A DNA stretch of 64,000 nucleotides from Reticulitermes speratus (lineage: Eukaryota; Arthropoda; Insecta; Blattodea; Rhinotermitidae): NCBI GenBank assembly GCA_021186555.1, contig JAJKFL010000006.1, positions 26,843,478-26,907,477 on the forward strand, read 5' to 3'. Each line of letters begins with the position of its first letter. Position 1 is the first letter of the stretch. The position numbers and the translations under genes are program-made. Positions 33,790 through 46,894 of this stretch are shown here, one piece after another. The notes beneath the pieces are model-generated. The model saw only the letters and a program-made list of their open reading frames with translations. It did no database searches and was not told where the DNA came from.

Positions 33790-34870
33790 AAAATACTGTA
33801 TAATAGGAAATGTCTGTTCGCAGACTTTCATGGGCGCTGAGTGAGTGATGCTGTATCGGACTAGACAGTAGGATAAACCAAAATTGAAAACGACAAAAAC
33901 CACAAAAGCGCAGTGTGTGCCAGATACATTGAAACCTGAAAGATATCACAGCACCAGCAACATCCGCACTAGGCACTGATAAAACAAGCATCTGAATTCA
34001 GAGTGTCGCAGTACGGACTCAGGTCACAGCATACCGACTGTCAGAACTGCCGTAGTTAGAACATCTCCTGTCTTAGGTTGCTATATGCAAGGAGAGGAAA
34101 CCCATCGCACGGCCTTTCGTAGGGAATAACCCAAAGGAAAGCGAACAACAATTCTTTCCTATAATTAAAACGTTAATTAACATACTAATTTACTAGCACT
34201 GTAATATTTTATGACCAGGGTTTTTAATTTGTCTTGCAAGGATATCCTGTTTAACCCACTGGATAGATGTCTGTAGTTGGTAGGTATATCATCGCATATA
34301 AGATTACGTTGATGAAATGAGAATGTAATAGAAACAGATAACAATCAATTATTATTAAAAAAAACACGTAGTAGTGATAACAATAAATATGTGGTTAGTT
34401 TGCGTGAGAAAAGTAGCACAGGTAGGCTTGTGTGGGATTCAATTTTATGATATAACTTACATGTATTCCAGTCTTAGTTTTGATGACACGGCGTAACTCT
34501 CAAGTCATCACAGTCCCCTAACACAGTACAGTCAACTGAATAAAAATAACGACGACACAAATTAATTAACCGAAACAACAGACTGTGCCATCTACCAATA
34601 AAGTTATTGCTCCATTTCGTACGATTATAGAACTCCTGACTTGAAACTTACAGAGCGGTGGCTGTAAATTATATATATGTCTTCACGGTGGTTCATCAAA
34701 CTTGAGAAATTTAAACCTGAAACTCACAGGTGCTTGAATATGTGACCTTACGGAAGTACAGTCTTTTCTCATTCCAAGATCCTTAAGAACAATTCGAAAT
34801 ATGAACACTAATGAAGTGACGTAATTCTAGTCAGTTTTAGAGTATTTTTCAAAAGCGATCTTTCCCGTTT
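33790..34870. other. no gene recognised
   Basis: Short frames only; AT-rich. Confidence 0.5.
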
Positions 34871-34874
34871 TGCA

Positions 34875-35112
34875 TAGGTACCGCCCCGGAGGCGGCAAGA
34901 GATTTTTCTTTTCTCCAAAAAGTCCAGACTGACTGTGGGTACCACCCACACTCTCTTTCAGTGGGTACCAGCGTTGTCTCCTCGAGGGTAAATCGGCTGG
35001 GGCGCGGACTTGACCACTCACCTCAATCTAGTGCCGAGGTTGATAATGAGTGGAGCTATACCTCTACTCCTCCTATATGCATTTATGGCGTGGACAGGAC
35101 CAACTTTAGATT
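34875..35112 (+). mobile_element. SINE family 3 variant, head missing
   Basis: Body and tail only: CGGAGGCGGCAAGAGATTTT, TAGTGCCGAGGTTGATAATG, TGCATTTATGGCGTGGACAG. Same variant as at 20459-20740. Confidence 0.65.
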
Positions 35113-35277
35113 TACGTCTACCACAACGGTTTACGCGTCGGAGATGTATATTTTTTCTATAACACACCAGTACAAATGTACTGTTACCAAGCTACTTACA
35201 TAGCATAACACACTGTGTAGTGGCTTGCAGAATTCCTACTTCTATGCAAATTACTGTACTTATTTCATTGTACAAAA

Positions 35278-35466
35278 ATGCTCAAATTAGGACTGTGTTT
35301 TTTAGTCTTTTGTACTTTACATTTGGCAAGTCTATCGCCTTCTTTGGCTCAAAGGGCAGCTTTCCTTAAGAAGACAATGAACTTTTATTTGAAGTTAGCT
35401 ATAAAACAGGGTTTGGTTGGGGTGACACGTATCAAACTAATTTTCCCCCGAGAACGTTTGTTGTAA
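35278..35466 (+). CDS. 62-codon ORF with signal-peptide-like start, doubtful
   Basis: Starts MLKLGLCFLVFCTLHLASLS and then SLAQ: a basic residue, a hydrophobic core and a plausible signal-peptidase site, followed by a basic tail. No second exon, promoter or homologue is recognisable. Chance is a real possibility; listed only as a candidate. Confidence 0.12.
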   Translation: MLKLGLCFLVFCTLHLASLSPSLAQRAAFLKKTMNFYLKLAIKQGLVGVTRIKLIFPRERLL

Positions 35467-35610
35467 CGTGCGATACCAAATTTAATTGAAATACGGTGAG
35501 TAGTTCGGAGAAGTGACATGGAAATAGACCGCGTAATGGCCATATACAACTTGAAGATTTAAAGAAATTAATGAAGTGTGTGTACAGGTGTTCTGCGTGT
35601 AAGTAATAAC

Positions 35611-35891
35611 CATGTCATAAAGCATATGGAGGAGTAACTATATAACTCCACTAATTCTTAACCTCGACACTTCATCGGGTGAGTGGTCAGCTTCACTCTG
35701 CGGCCGCTTTATCCCCGGGGAAGAGCTCACCGTAAACGTTGAAAAAGAGGCAGGGTGAGCCCCAGAGCCGGTCTGGACGCTTTAGAGAACAGAAACATCT
35801 CTTCACCTGCCGAGAATAGCAACCACGACTCCTCGATTACCCAGCCTGTAACGCAGTCACATAGAGACTGAACTATCCTGGCTCCTAAAGC
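35611..35891 (-). mobile_element. SINE family 3, diverged full-length copy with TSD
   Basis: Body with GCGGCCGCTTTATCCCCGGG, head end CTGAACTATCCTGGC at the right. Matching AAGTAATAAC at 35601-35610 and 35892-35901 is a perfect 10-bp TSD. Confidence 0.82.
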
Positions 35892-36639
35892 AAGTAATAA
35901 CTGCATGGTATGTGTTTCGAAATTTTGTACATAAAGATAAATTTAAAGTTACCTCTGTGTCTATGTAATACGCCATGAAGGCGCACGGGGCCCAGAAGGC
36001 AAACATCCAGCCAATGTTTAGACGACATGGCCATAATTCGAATGCTTTATGTCTGAAACGGCTTTACTGTTCCTATAAATAGGCCTACAAATACTATAGG
36101 ACATTTGATGGTCCGTAATCATTCATGTTTATTCGCTAGTATATTTAAGCTGACGATTTGGTTTACGTGCATGAAATTCGCCCATAACGTTAAAGTAATT
36201 TTCCTGTAATCTAGAGTCTTAAGTTCAGGAGATTGCGGTGAAACATGGATTATGGACGTAGAAACACGAAGCAAAACTGAACATCTCGGTCTGGGTGAAT
36301 AGGAGTCTGCCTTGCATCTCGTAAATCCCACTTTCCATTCCTGGCCGCTGTACCGGGTATTCTGATGGAGGTGCTTCGTTGTTTTTCTCAGTATCTGTGG
36401 AATAATATTTGGATAGTATCTCCAGACAGACCATGATCATCTCCTTACAAATCGTTACCCCAAATCATCAATTATTCTTTAGCTGTAGTGATCCTGACAC
36501 CGTCCTGCACCGACATAATTTGAAATAGTATATTCTTGAAAATCTGGAAGGACAATTTTGACGGTAAAACTGCCCAGCGCAAGGTGTCTACCTACACGGG
36601 AAGAATAATAAAACAGAGACATAAAGTACATCTATACTT

Positions 36640-36722
36640 CGAATGGGATTCAAACCCGAGAACAAACTGATTCAGCAATCTAAATCCCTACCAGTCTTAG
36701 ACTGTATGGCCACCGCAGTCCG
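36640..36722 (-). mobile_element. SINE family 1, decayed head
   Basis: GGGATTCAAACCCGAGAAC and TTAGACTGTATGGCCACCGC keep the B box and A box spacing of the family on the reverse strand. No body follows. Confidence 0.5.
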
Positions 36723-36825
36723 TTTTACCTTCCCCTGTCACTGACATAACCTCATTGGTTAAAACAGTGTTGTTAAGTAAGATATGAATTAACCAGTCTG
36801 TGATTACAAGATGCGACGTATTCAT

Positions 36826-37343
36826 TCATTTTGTAGTCTGTCTTACGACAGGTCCGTAGCCTCTTCCAAAGCGAGTTCTCTACAGAGTGCGATCCAGTGA
36901 TTCCTCTTTCAATTTCCAGTATCCTTTCTTTTCTTTAAGGTCATCCAATAGCTACTTACGTCTTCTTCGTCGTCTTATCGTCACTCCTATCCTTCCCTCT
37001 ACCTTTCCTTCAATAATGTGTTTTAGGAGGCAGTTTCTACGCAAGCTGTGACGAATCCATTTAGTCTTCCTTTTTATTGTCTGTAGGATAGGCCCTATTC
37101 CTCTCATCCTTGACTCCGTACAATACTTCTTCATTTCTCACACTATAGGTCCAGCAGATCTTCTCCATCCTTCTCCAGCACCACATTTAAGAAGTTTCAC
37201 GTATTTCTGATCTACTTTTTGAAGTGTTCACATTTCAGCACCATACAAAGCTATGCTCCAAATGTAGCACTTTACTAGTTTCTTCCTTAAATTTAAGTCC
37301 ATTGTGCTGGTGAAAAGAATCTTCTACTTTTTGAATGCTACTT
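36826..37343 (-). mobile_element. LINE family A, second 5'-truncated copy
   Basis: Matches the 3' third of the LINE at 12664-14130: both begin ATTCATTCATT at the 3' end and share TCTTACGACAGGTCCGTAGC. The reverse-strand frame at 36952-37134 reads NCLLKHIIEGKVEGRI. Several frame breaks and small indels make it older than the first copy. It stops at about 37343. ACGTAT at both edges may be a short TSD. Confidence 0.88.
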
Positions 37344-37344
37344 T

Positions 37345-39834
37345 GTAACGTATAGCGATGCGAAATTCTGTGTTGCAACACACCATTTCGCATACGATCT
37401 GCTTACCTGTGCGTTGCTTGCAGCGACTGTACACCAGCAGCACTTGTCACTGTAACTCAGACGTTAGCATGAATTACTGCAGAGTCCGCCTCCTAGACTT
37501 CACACTTGGTTTTCTCACAGGCATCCAAGAACCTTCTGATTTACAAACGGCTCATGTCATCCCTGAAATCGAAGTTTTTGTCTTTGGGTTAACATTATTA
37601 GGTTTATAAGTTATTGTGTTTGTTACGAGAGACATACATGGTTGTTGTAATGAAATATAGGTCGAGCCACAGTTACTAAAAACCCGAGGAAGAAAGGATG
37701 CATTCCGTCAAGTCTAACCGGCCTTAAGAGTTTCTGAAAGTATTCTCATAACCTCCAAAAATATTTCTATCAGTCGTGTGATTTATTGATCGGCTGCTTG
37801 ATTCTTAGTTATTTAATAACACCGCTTCAACGACATGTGTTATATGGTGTCTAATGAGATGAAAACATGAACATGAATAGCATAATACGAGGAACTGAAT
37901 GTAGAGAGTCCTGGCCTGTTTCATGTAACCTGGTTCATATTCGAAAAGAACACTCCTGTACAAGTTTAGAGCTTTACCACTAGAACCAATCTGCGATGCA
38001 TTTTCAAATGCTGAAGCACTATTTTTCTCATTTCATGGAAAGACATTTTGAAACTCCGTAAATTAGAAGCCATAAACGTCCCACGGAAGGATGATTTTTG
38101 AAGGATGAATTAGGAAATGCGTGTAAGGAAGCTGACATGGCTTACCGGCCTTACGTGGTAACATATCAGCTGGAATTACTTCAGCGAATTGGACTTCCTG
38201 TCCGAGATGGAGCCTTTGACCCATCGAATAAAAAGCAGCTGAGTTAATGACACACTGCGATACTTCATTTTATCTGTAAACTAGTATGGCACATCGAACA
38301 ATTCCTTAGTAATTATAGGCATGTTTAATAAATGATTAGCATATTGCCATTTGTGAGATTTGGGGTTCTGTCAGCGGTGCTTTTCACTAATGTCTAGATG
38401 CAGATTATAATATCTAGATCTGGATGCAGATCTAGGAGGGAAACCTTCTTGAATGAGATGGATGGTCGAAAACTGGATGGACGATAACATTGAGATGGAT
38501 CTTGAAAAATGTATAGGAGGAGGAGTGGATTACAGCTACTCTGGATCAAAATATATTAGGCTTTGGTATTGGAAATGTCAAACTTTCGGTTTCAGATAAC
38601 AGGGAGTTTATTGTCTTATGTCTGCAGCCTACAGCTTATGGCAGCATTGTGAATTTTAAATAGGGTGTTTTATATCTCCGGAAGTTTATGTGTATTGTAC
38701 TGAGGCATAACATTTGAGCATCAGCTGCCAACATTTTATGGAACGTTAACCATGCTGGTGAATTAGATTAAAGCTCGTCTTATGGCACACGATCTTTTGT
38801 TTCTTGTTCATTATAAACCACAATGTCTCAGTTTGTTACACAATGTTCAATTTGCATACCAGTTATGTTAATGCACTGAGCTAATGGACGAAAATCACTT
38901 GTAACCTCCAAAGCGTTACAGTAGGCCTAGCAAAAACGAAATGTGTAAATTAAAGGGAAAATAAACAGACCTGCAGCACAAATAGAAAGAAAAGTAAGCA
39001 GTTAAAGATGATATAATTTTAAGCAAAATGTGCTTAATCATGCAAGTTAGTTAAGTATATGACCTATTTTTTGTCATTTTTCGAGGACCTTTACCCGTCA
39101 AAAATGACGCCTGGCAAATAAAGGCTAACATGCTGTGCGTAACAAAATGCAAAAATATTCACAATGGAAGGAAAAATAATGCTCCCTTAATGTACGTTTA
39201 CTTGAACAATTATGCAGCACGACTGCCCCAATAATGCTTCTCTAATACATTTTTTGAGAATGCTTCTTTAGTACGAAACAATGCAATTAATTTTAGATAA
39301 TTTTCGTTACACTGCGCCAAATTCAAAATGTGCGCCGTAGCACAGTAGGCAGTAAAAGAAATGTGAACGCTGAAGGCGGCGTCACAGATTACGTGATATT
39401 GCGTCACAGATCATGTGCTACTCTGTACGTGAGACGAATTTCTTTTTATTTGATTCCAGATTGTGACTTCACAGTGCAGTTTTTAGGACGATGCTTAACG
39501 GTATGGATACTAGCAGTTTCGACAGGAACACAGTAGATGAAAATTATAAATTCGGAAGAGAAAAAACGGATCTTTTTTTTGCCTTTGTTTCAACAATATT
39601 ATTATATGGTACATGCTAACAATTTTTTTTGTGTTTGATACAAAGTCAAAGGTCACGTTCAACATTGAGTGATGTCAAGGAGTGGGTATCTGCACCTGTT
39701 TGTTTACAAAGTACTGTATATTGGGGCACTGTTACTACTGCTACTACATACGTAGCCACTGTTCTTTTCAGTGCACTATTTCTAACGGTCCATAATGTTC
39801 CTGTCTTTAGAATAAAACATTTTATTTGGTCCTT
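37345..39834. other. no gene recognised
   Basis: 2.5 kb with no frame above 83 codons and no repeat family that I can name. The longest array-free, element-free stretch in the window together with 58.7-60.1 kb. Confidence 0.5.
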
Positions 39835-39846
39835 AAGATAATTCAG

Positions 39847-40221
39847 TCGCCCTCGGTGGACTAGTGGTTAGCGTGCTCGCCACTGGACCCAAGGTTCGCG
39901 GGTTCAATCCCGGCCAAGGTCGATGGATTTTTAAGGGTGATAAAAATCCGTAGCACAACTTCCTTCGGAGGGGAAGTAAAGCCGTCGGTCCCATGTCGTA
40001 AAAGAACCTTACGGGCATGAATCGAGATGTTTCTTAAGCAAAATTCAGCGGCCATTTCTCACGCAAGTCTCCTGATTGACTGCTAGATGGCTCTGGCGGT
40101 CTTGTGCAGTCAGTGGACTGGTCACTCACTACAGAATTGCACACCTCCAGACCAAAACCTCTGAAAGGAGGCCCTGTGCTCCGCAAGGAGCGACAGGAGG
40201 AAATAATAAAATAATAATAAT
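39847..40221 (+). mobile_element. SINE family 4, full length with TSD
   Basis: tRNA-like head (GTGGACTAGTGGTTAGCGTG, B box GGTTCAATCCCGG), body, and a (TAA)n-type tail. Perfect 12-bp TSD AAGATAATTCAG at 39835-39846 and 40222-40233. Just before the tail, GAGGCCCTGTGCTCC and AAGGAGCGA match the 3' end of the LINE at 58250-58278. Reading frames across it are spurious. Confidence 0.95.
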
Positions 40222-40233
40222 AAGATAATTCAG

Positions 40234-40590
40234 CGCCATTTATTTTTATATTAGGCGATGCCCATATGAGAAGGATTTTCATCAGTGTCGATTGTCCAGT
40301 TCTCTCGGAAACTCTGATCGATTTACTGTCTTCAGCACAGTTACAAAATATGTCAGCCAGAACGAGTATTAAGTGCAGCCATCAGAACAGTTTAACATTC
40401 CCTTTTGCGTATTCTTTGCTAATATGACGTTTGTTTTCGACTAATTCACGTCAAACACGAAAGTTGACTTGGCGCAGATGTAACGATTAGTGCTAAAGTC
40501 AGTATTGACTTAAATCTAAATTCAGTGTTTAGATGGTCGAAGGTGATGGGCACAGGAAAGCAAACCTATCCAGTAAGACACAAAGATAGA
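40234..40590. other. no gene recognised
   Basis: Short low-copy-looking interval before the 28-bp array. Confidence 0.5.
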
Positions 40591-40593
40591 ATG

Positions 40594-40735
40594 GTTTCTA
40601 GAGGCGTGATGTTTGTACACACGTTCTACAGGCGTGATGTTTGTACACACGTTCTAGAGGCGTGATGTTTGTACACACGTCTAGAGGCGTGATGTTTGTA
40701 CACACTTTCTAGAGACATGATGTTTCTACACACGT
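40594..40735. repeat. 28-bp tandem repeat, 5 units
   Basis: Units of TTCTAGAGGCGTGATGTTTG followed by TACACACG. The last unit is diverged. Confidence 0.93.
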
Positions 40736-41884
40736 TTATGAAAATTCTATGCGTAATTTATTATGAGGATGATGAGTTTACATTAAACGTAATTTTTCTT
40801 TATAAAGAGAGTTTTTCAAAACAGAACACGCACATTAGCGAAACAGATCATCTTGAAGTCTTAGACACAATCAGCTGTGTGAACAATACATCTTAGTTCA
40901 GTTGGCAGTTGGACGTTGGCAACATTGTTGTGACAGGATGGTCAACAAAATGAAAGCCTTTTCATGGGTTAGAGTTGTTTCACTACAGGCTATCTTTCAT
41001 ACGAACGCGCTAAAATTACCTTTCTTATAGTAAGCAATTATAACAGAAGATGAGTATAAGAAATGAAAATGGGGTCTTAACCTCTGTATCAATAAATCTG
41101 AATTGAGTGTCGATAACGTTCTGAAAAGATGTATCGATAATCGCTTCCAGCACAAATTTAATTAGCAGTCACCAATACATACAGCGATACCACACACAAA
41201 GCTTTGGGTGGTCATATATATCTTTAAATTCTATCTCTGAGTTGCAATAAGGTTCAGAGCCCCATACGTAACTAACCGACGTTGACCCTTACAAATAATA
41301 AATGTATACTAATAAATAATACCATTCTTACTGCCTTCCCTCCCTATACGTTTCCGAGGTTAACAAATCAAACTGACGCCCAACCTCGTAAGTGGAATAA
41401 TTTAGGACACATCTACACCTGTATCGCGCGAGAACATGGGTATAGCCCTCCCTTCTGCACGCCAACTCAGCTTTGTATTAGAGCAGTGCCTTTTATGACA
41501 TGATATCCTAATAATTGCTATCGATGCAGTGATGAAAAGCAAATTAACCTCTTTACTGCGATTAAGCTCGTCCAAATATACCGTACGTGAAACTTTGCTG
41601 TCTCGTGATCAGCACTCAGAAGGTCCCGGACTCTATTCTCGACCACATACCGACTAGCGCAAGGCAGGTTTCTCGTGACTCACTGCTAATCCCGTAACTT
41701 ATGTGTCAACGTAAAGCGAAGGATGGAAGGTGCCGGGGAAGCGGGAGATGTGTGGACTGGAATTGTGGACAGAGGTTTAGAAATTGGAGATGCGAGAGAA
41801 TTTTGGTTGTGTTGAAGGTATAGGACGTGTGTTATTGTAGCCGTTGGTTGCTGCAAATAGTAATGCGAAAGTAAAAATATGGGC

Positions 41885-42035
41885 CGTGTTGCGGTGATGC
41901 TCAGGACTTGCATTCAGGAAGTACAGGATTCAAATTCCAACCGAGTTACCAACTATCCTGACCAGACTGTTTAGCGGGTTTCCACATTCCTTCCAGGCAA
42001 CTTATAATCTTAAAACAGGTCACAATCGCCTATCT
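41885..42035 (+). mobile_element. SINE-like fragment, family 5
   Basis: GTGATGCTCAGGACTTGCA (A-box side), GATTCAAATTCC (B box), then CGGGTTTCCACATTCCTTCC, a body I recall as typical of an insect tRNA SINE. Head and early body only. Confidence 0.5.
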
Positions 42036-42199
42036 GTGAATTATTACATGATCATTATTTACAATTTTTTTCCAAACTCAACTGCAACGTAATCAGCGTC
42101 ATTAAATAACCTAAGAAATAATGCAAGGTAGCTGACTGCTTCGTAGTATTTATTTGTGAAGTATGAGTAAAATAACTTGTATTATGCCCCTTCATAATA

Positions 42200-42515
42200 A
42201 CTAGATGCGTCAGGACATTGAGGAAGAAGAAGACGGAGAAGAATAAGAATAAGAAGAAGAGGGGGATCAAAACAAAATGAAGACGAAAGAGTAAAAGAGG
42301 TAGAGAAGGATAGGTTAAGAAGACGGAAGAACAGTTAAGAGGAAGAAGGTAAGACTATACGCGAAAATGATAAAAAAAGGAAAGGAAGAAATGAGACTAC
42401 AGAAGACAAGAAGAAAGAAAAGAGAAGGGAAGAAGATCAAGAAAGAAAAGAGAAAAACAAAGTGAAGGGAGAGAAGTAGACGGAATACGAAACGTAACGA
42501 CAAGGGAGGGAAATA
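42200..42515. repeat. polypurine tract (GAAGA-rich)
   Basis: About 300 bp almost entirely A/G on the plus strand with no fixed period. Reverse-strand Phe/Leu/Ser frames here are composition artefacts. Confidence 0.8.
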
Positions 42516-42788
42516 GAACGTTATAATTTATGTTTCTTTTCACCTCCAGCAAGCGGCCACCCTAAAAAACCCCTACTTCTTCCTGATGACTTGTATTTGA
42601 AAGGTCTAGAAATACCTGCGTTTATTTCCTCATAGCCTTAAGACATTATAGTTTCCTGCCTGATTATATTAATTTTAACATGCAATTTATTAATTTAATC
42701 AGTCAGTCTTTCTGAATTACTTTTAACCTTACTGATTTATAGCGTGTATAACTACAAAGCTGTGAGTGAGAGTAATGGCATACACGAT

Positions 42789-43363
42789 GACACAAGACGT
42801 CACTTACGGGAAGTTCCTGACCGCGCACTGAACGGAATGTTGACACAAGCGTTAATAACGGGAAGTTTCTAACCGCGCACTGAACGGAATGTTGACACAA
42901 GCCGTTAATAACGGGAAGTTCCTGACCGCGCACTGAACGGAATGTTGACACAAGCCGTTAATAACGGGAAGTTCCTGACCGCGCACTGAACGGAATGTTG
43001 ACACAAGCCGTTAATAACGGAAGTTCTTGACCGCGCACTGAACGGATGTTGACACAAGCTGTTAATAACGGGAAGTTCTTGACCGCGCACTGAACGGAAT
43101 GTTGACACAAGCCGTTAATAACGGGAAGTTCCTGACCGCGCACTGAACGGAATGTTGACACAAGCCGTTAATAACGGGAAGTTCCTGACCGCGCACTGAA
43201 CGGAATGTTGACACAAGCCGTTAATAACGGAAGTTCCTGACCGCGCACTGAACGGAATGTTGACACAAGCCGTTAATAACGGGAAGTTCTTGACCGCGCA
43301 CTGAACGGAATGTTGACACAAGCCGTTAACGGGAAGTTCCTGACCCCGCACTGAACGGAATGT
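42789..43363. repeat. 53-bp minisatellite, about 11 units
   Basis: Units contain GACCGCGCACTGAACGGAAT and TTGACACAAG, then CCGTTAATAACGG, a 13-base near-palindrome. Copies differ by single indels (GGGAA/GGAA) and few substitutions, so amplification is recent. Confidence 0.96.
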
Positions 43364-43364
43364 C

Positions 43365-44165
43365 ATATGCATGCGCAGAGTCGTCAGTGCTTAGCAGTCA
43401 GTTAATTCAGTGCTTTAAGACTTAAGGAGTTTCTCTTCGGACTAATGATTAGGACCAACAACAAACATAAGACAATTATTCGTTGTAGTTTTATGTCCAC
43501 GTGTCAGTTATTCTCATAATAGATTTTATATTGCTAAATTTTTTTAAAACATTGGAGTCACTCCTCGACGCGGACAGGTAAATAGACTAGCGAATGGATA
43601 AAAGCCGGTTCGGAGCAAGTTTTGTGATAGAAAAGTGTCATTTAGATTACCCTTCTGAAAATGACCAATTAAGTAATTAACAAACAAGCAAAGTGTTATA
43701 ACTGTCTGGGGAAGGATCTTAAATTGACAGGCTTATGCTTTCTCAGCTAGTAAAATTACAGTGAAATGGGAACCTGTCCATAAGGAAAACCTGTCTTTAG
43801 CGGAAAACGCTTAGTCCCAAGAATCTGGAGTCTCTAGGATGCAAACGTCAAGTACCTGTTTGAAATGGTAGCTGTCTGTGACGGAAAAAATTTTCGGTCC
43901 TAGGCCGTTCGGTTACAGGCAGGTTTCACTGTCATATATATATTTGATCTTTATGTAATGGAAAGTACTATCACCATGTTCACAAAAACTCACTACTGGA
44001 CACACAGTCATATCCTTGCTGTGTCTGTAATATAACCACATCCAATTCTATGTTAATTGGTTTCTTCCTTTCATGGATTCCGATTAAAATTTGTAAACAT
44101 TTTTCGTCGGTACAAGCATAGACCTACTAAATATCCCTCGCACACACATACACATATCGTCCCCA
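43365..44165. other. no gene recognised
   Basis: Low-copy-looking sequence. A short TATA run lies near 43936. Confidence 0.5.
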
Positions 44166-44170
44166 TTTTT

Positions 44171-44657
44171 AGGCGCGTTCGCAAAATTGCGAAAAGCAAA
44201 GCGACTATTAGCTTCGTTATGTCAGTCTGTCCGTCCTTCTCTCTACATCGAAAAACTCGGCTCTACCGGACGGATTTTCATGAAATCTGATATTGAGTAC
44301 TTTTCGAAAATCTGTCGAGAAAATTAAAGTTTGATTAAAATTTGACAAAAATAACAGCTACTTTACATGAAGGCCTATATACATTAATGATAATATCTCG
44401 CTGAATTCTTCTTAGAATGAGAAATGTTTCAGACAGAAGTTGTAGAGAAAAATATTTTGTTCAATAACTTTTTTACCAAAATCGTGCCGTTTATGAGATA
44501 ATGTGGAAAAATATGGTACAGTCAGACAGGCCACAGATGACAGTGTAAATACGTCGCATGCGCTTTGCATGATGGATAACTAAGGCTACAGACACACACT
44601 CATAATGTGTAATACTTATTGCTTTTGCACGGCAAAAATGGTTACGAGCACGCGCCT
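44171..44657 (-). mobile_element. small DNA transposon with AGGCGCG ends, copy 1
   Basis: Left end AGGCGCGTTCGCAAAATTGC, right end GCACGCGCCT; the outermost AGGCGCGT/ACGCGCCT are inverted repeats. The interior matches 55442-55863 in opposite orientation (CATGCGCTTTGCATG, TAACTAAGGCTACAGACACA). No coding capacity. Non-autonomous; superfamily unknown. Confidence 0.8.
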
Positions 44658-45252
44658 CAGTGTACGTTATACGTACACTGCCTCTTTTGTTGTAATACAT
44701 GTAATACATGTGCGCTAGAATATCACTTGAAGAGGAGGTACACCAATCGCGAAATTTCCTATTACATTTCCTATATCCCCATATTCTCCTTAGCATCCTG
44801 TTCTCAAGAACTTCTAATCTATGTTCTTGCCTTAGAGACGGATAATTGATATTTCGTTCACTAGGAAATATGGATGTCTTGCTGTGTAACCTCTTATACT
44901 AGATTAAATTTACAATGCAGGTGGTTTGGGTAAATGACTGTACAGTGGTTAGAGTATTTCCATTAATTTATTCATAGATAATTTAATGATGATATTTCAT
45001 CTACAAGCGTCGTTTTCTTCTGTGGCCCTCAAGTCTTCTATTAGCGTACTTGTGGGAAGACAACAGTTTATGTACTGCCCAAAATAAGAGCTTAGCCTGT
45101 CTTGATACTGTATTACAGAACTACGGGAATACATGGCATTTAACATTTAATGTACTGTAGAAACCTCGGTGCACGACCACAGTGCATAAATACACGCAAG
45201 CTAGAAGAGATTAAAATCAGCGTTGTCTTGCGAGATTTTAGGCTTCTGCCTG

Positions 45253-45427
45253 AGGTCTTCGCTCTTCTGGGATTTTACGAAGCTTATGTTGGTAGTTGTT
45301 TACCGACGTTTCGGTCCCATCTTTAATGGTCAAACAGTCCAAAACCGCTTGACCACTAGGCTGGCCCGAAACGTCTGTAAACAACTACCAAAACACGCTG
45401 CGTTACAAACCAGAAGAGCGAAGACCT
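45253..45427. repeat. foldback element C (hammerhead-type family)
   Basis: Arms of about 63 bp: AGGTCTTCGCTCTTCTGG at the left and its complement at the right. Each inner arm ends in ACCGACGTTTCGG or CCGAAACGTCTG. Left flank TAGGCTTCTGCC matches the asymmetric extension seen in the copies at 46.9 and 58.6 kb. Confidence 0.85.
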
Positions 45428-45569
45428 ACCATTAACTTGTTATAACATATACCTGTCAATCACGTGTATTAATTAGCTAATTGTTACTGGAGCTGCCAGA
45501 GATACATCCATCAAGTAATAAAGGCTAGAGTATCGGGAACAAAATAGGTCATGTACGTATAACGTAACA

Positions 45570-45963
45570 CTGCGGTGCCTTCGAGTAACCATTGTTGCAA
45601 TGCAAACTCAACAATCCGTTCTCTGTGTGCCGTTGAGCTTCATGTCACTGTCATCAATATACAAATGAGTGTTGAACAAAAATGATTTGCTGGCGAATTG
45701 ATATCCCCTGCAACAGTAAAACGTACTTGGGTCTTCATGTAAAGTGTCCGATGTTTGTACGACTGTATCCAAATTTGGATTTTTTTCGACAGGTTTTCCT
45801 GGAAGTCCCCAGTATAAAATTTTATGGAAATCTATTCGGTGGGTGCCGCGCTGGTACATGCGGACAGACGGACGGACAGACAGACAGACAGATAGACAGA
45901 CGGATGAAAGGAGGGACATGACGAAGCTTAAGAGAAGGTTTTCGCAATTATGTGAATGCGCCT
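45570..45963 (+). mobile_element. small DNA transposon with AGGCGCG ends, copy 2
   Basis: Left part GAGTAACCATTGTTGC and right end TGAATGCGCCTAAAA match copy 3 at 55.4 kb. Contains a GACAGACG-type run at 45860-45900. More diverged than copies 1 and 3. Confidence 0.72.
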
Positions 45964-46894
45964 AAAAACGGCATATATCTGAATTAAAATATGGAAAGGT
46001 TAAATAGGGAATTCTCTTTAATGTCTGGGTATTGTATAGCATTATTTTATGTGTGAGCAGATTGTAATGTTTCTGTCGTATCATGTAATATAATGTATAC
46101 TAGGGTTAGATGCGGGAAAAACTTTTGATTACAGACGAGTGGTTGCACGTTCCCTCCGCAAGCTGGCAGCACTATTCACACACGTTGTTTCATTTTGAAT
46201 GTATGTGACAGAGCTACCCCGCCCTTTCACAGCCTCTTTTACCGGTTATTTTAAACTAAAACACAGGATGCGATCCGACGTATTTTAGAAATAATCTACG
46301 CAGAATAATGTTTTATTCATTAATAAAATATACGTTATCTTTATACACGTCTACTTTCAGCCACTACTGTAAGGAGGATAAAAGTTTAAACCTGTTTTAA
46401 TTATAATACCAGCAACAGTTATTAATGTGTGATGTGATCATTTATAAGAACAGGTTAAGAAAATCAACATTAAAAAGTGAACTGGCGAAAGCAGTGGCTT
46501 GAATTTCCGTTGTCAATTAAAATCTCTAGATTTAGTAGATTTGCAATTTTCTTGCATTTTGCCGGAAATTATCTTCAAACCCACGAAAGTTCTGTGGATG
46601 GGATAAACCCAGCAGGAACCGGAAGTGTACAATTCAGGGCCAGACACTGTGGATTGAGGGGATCCACTGCTAGAAAACAAAGAGTAAGCGTTTAACACAC
46701 AATGGCAACTGTACGTACCACTGCTCTGACATGCAAAAACTCTGCATTTCACTGACGGACTGCTTTAATGCGTGCCGTATGCTTCAATGAGTAAACAGCT
46801 ATCATTTTCCCTCAACAGAATTAACCAGTTGTACTTTGTAATGAAGACGTGGTAGGCGTGATTTCAGGCTTCCGACGCGCTGTAAACGAGATCT

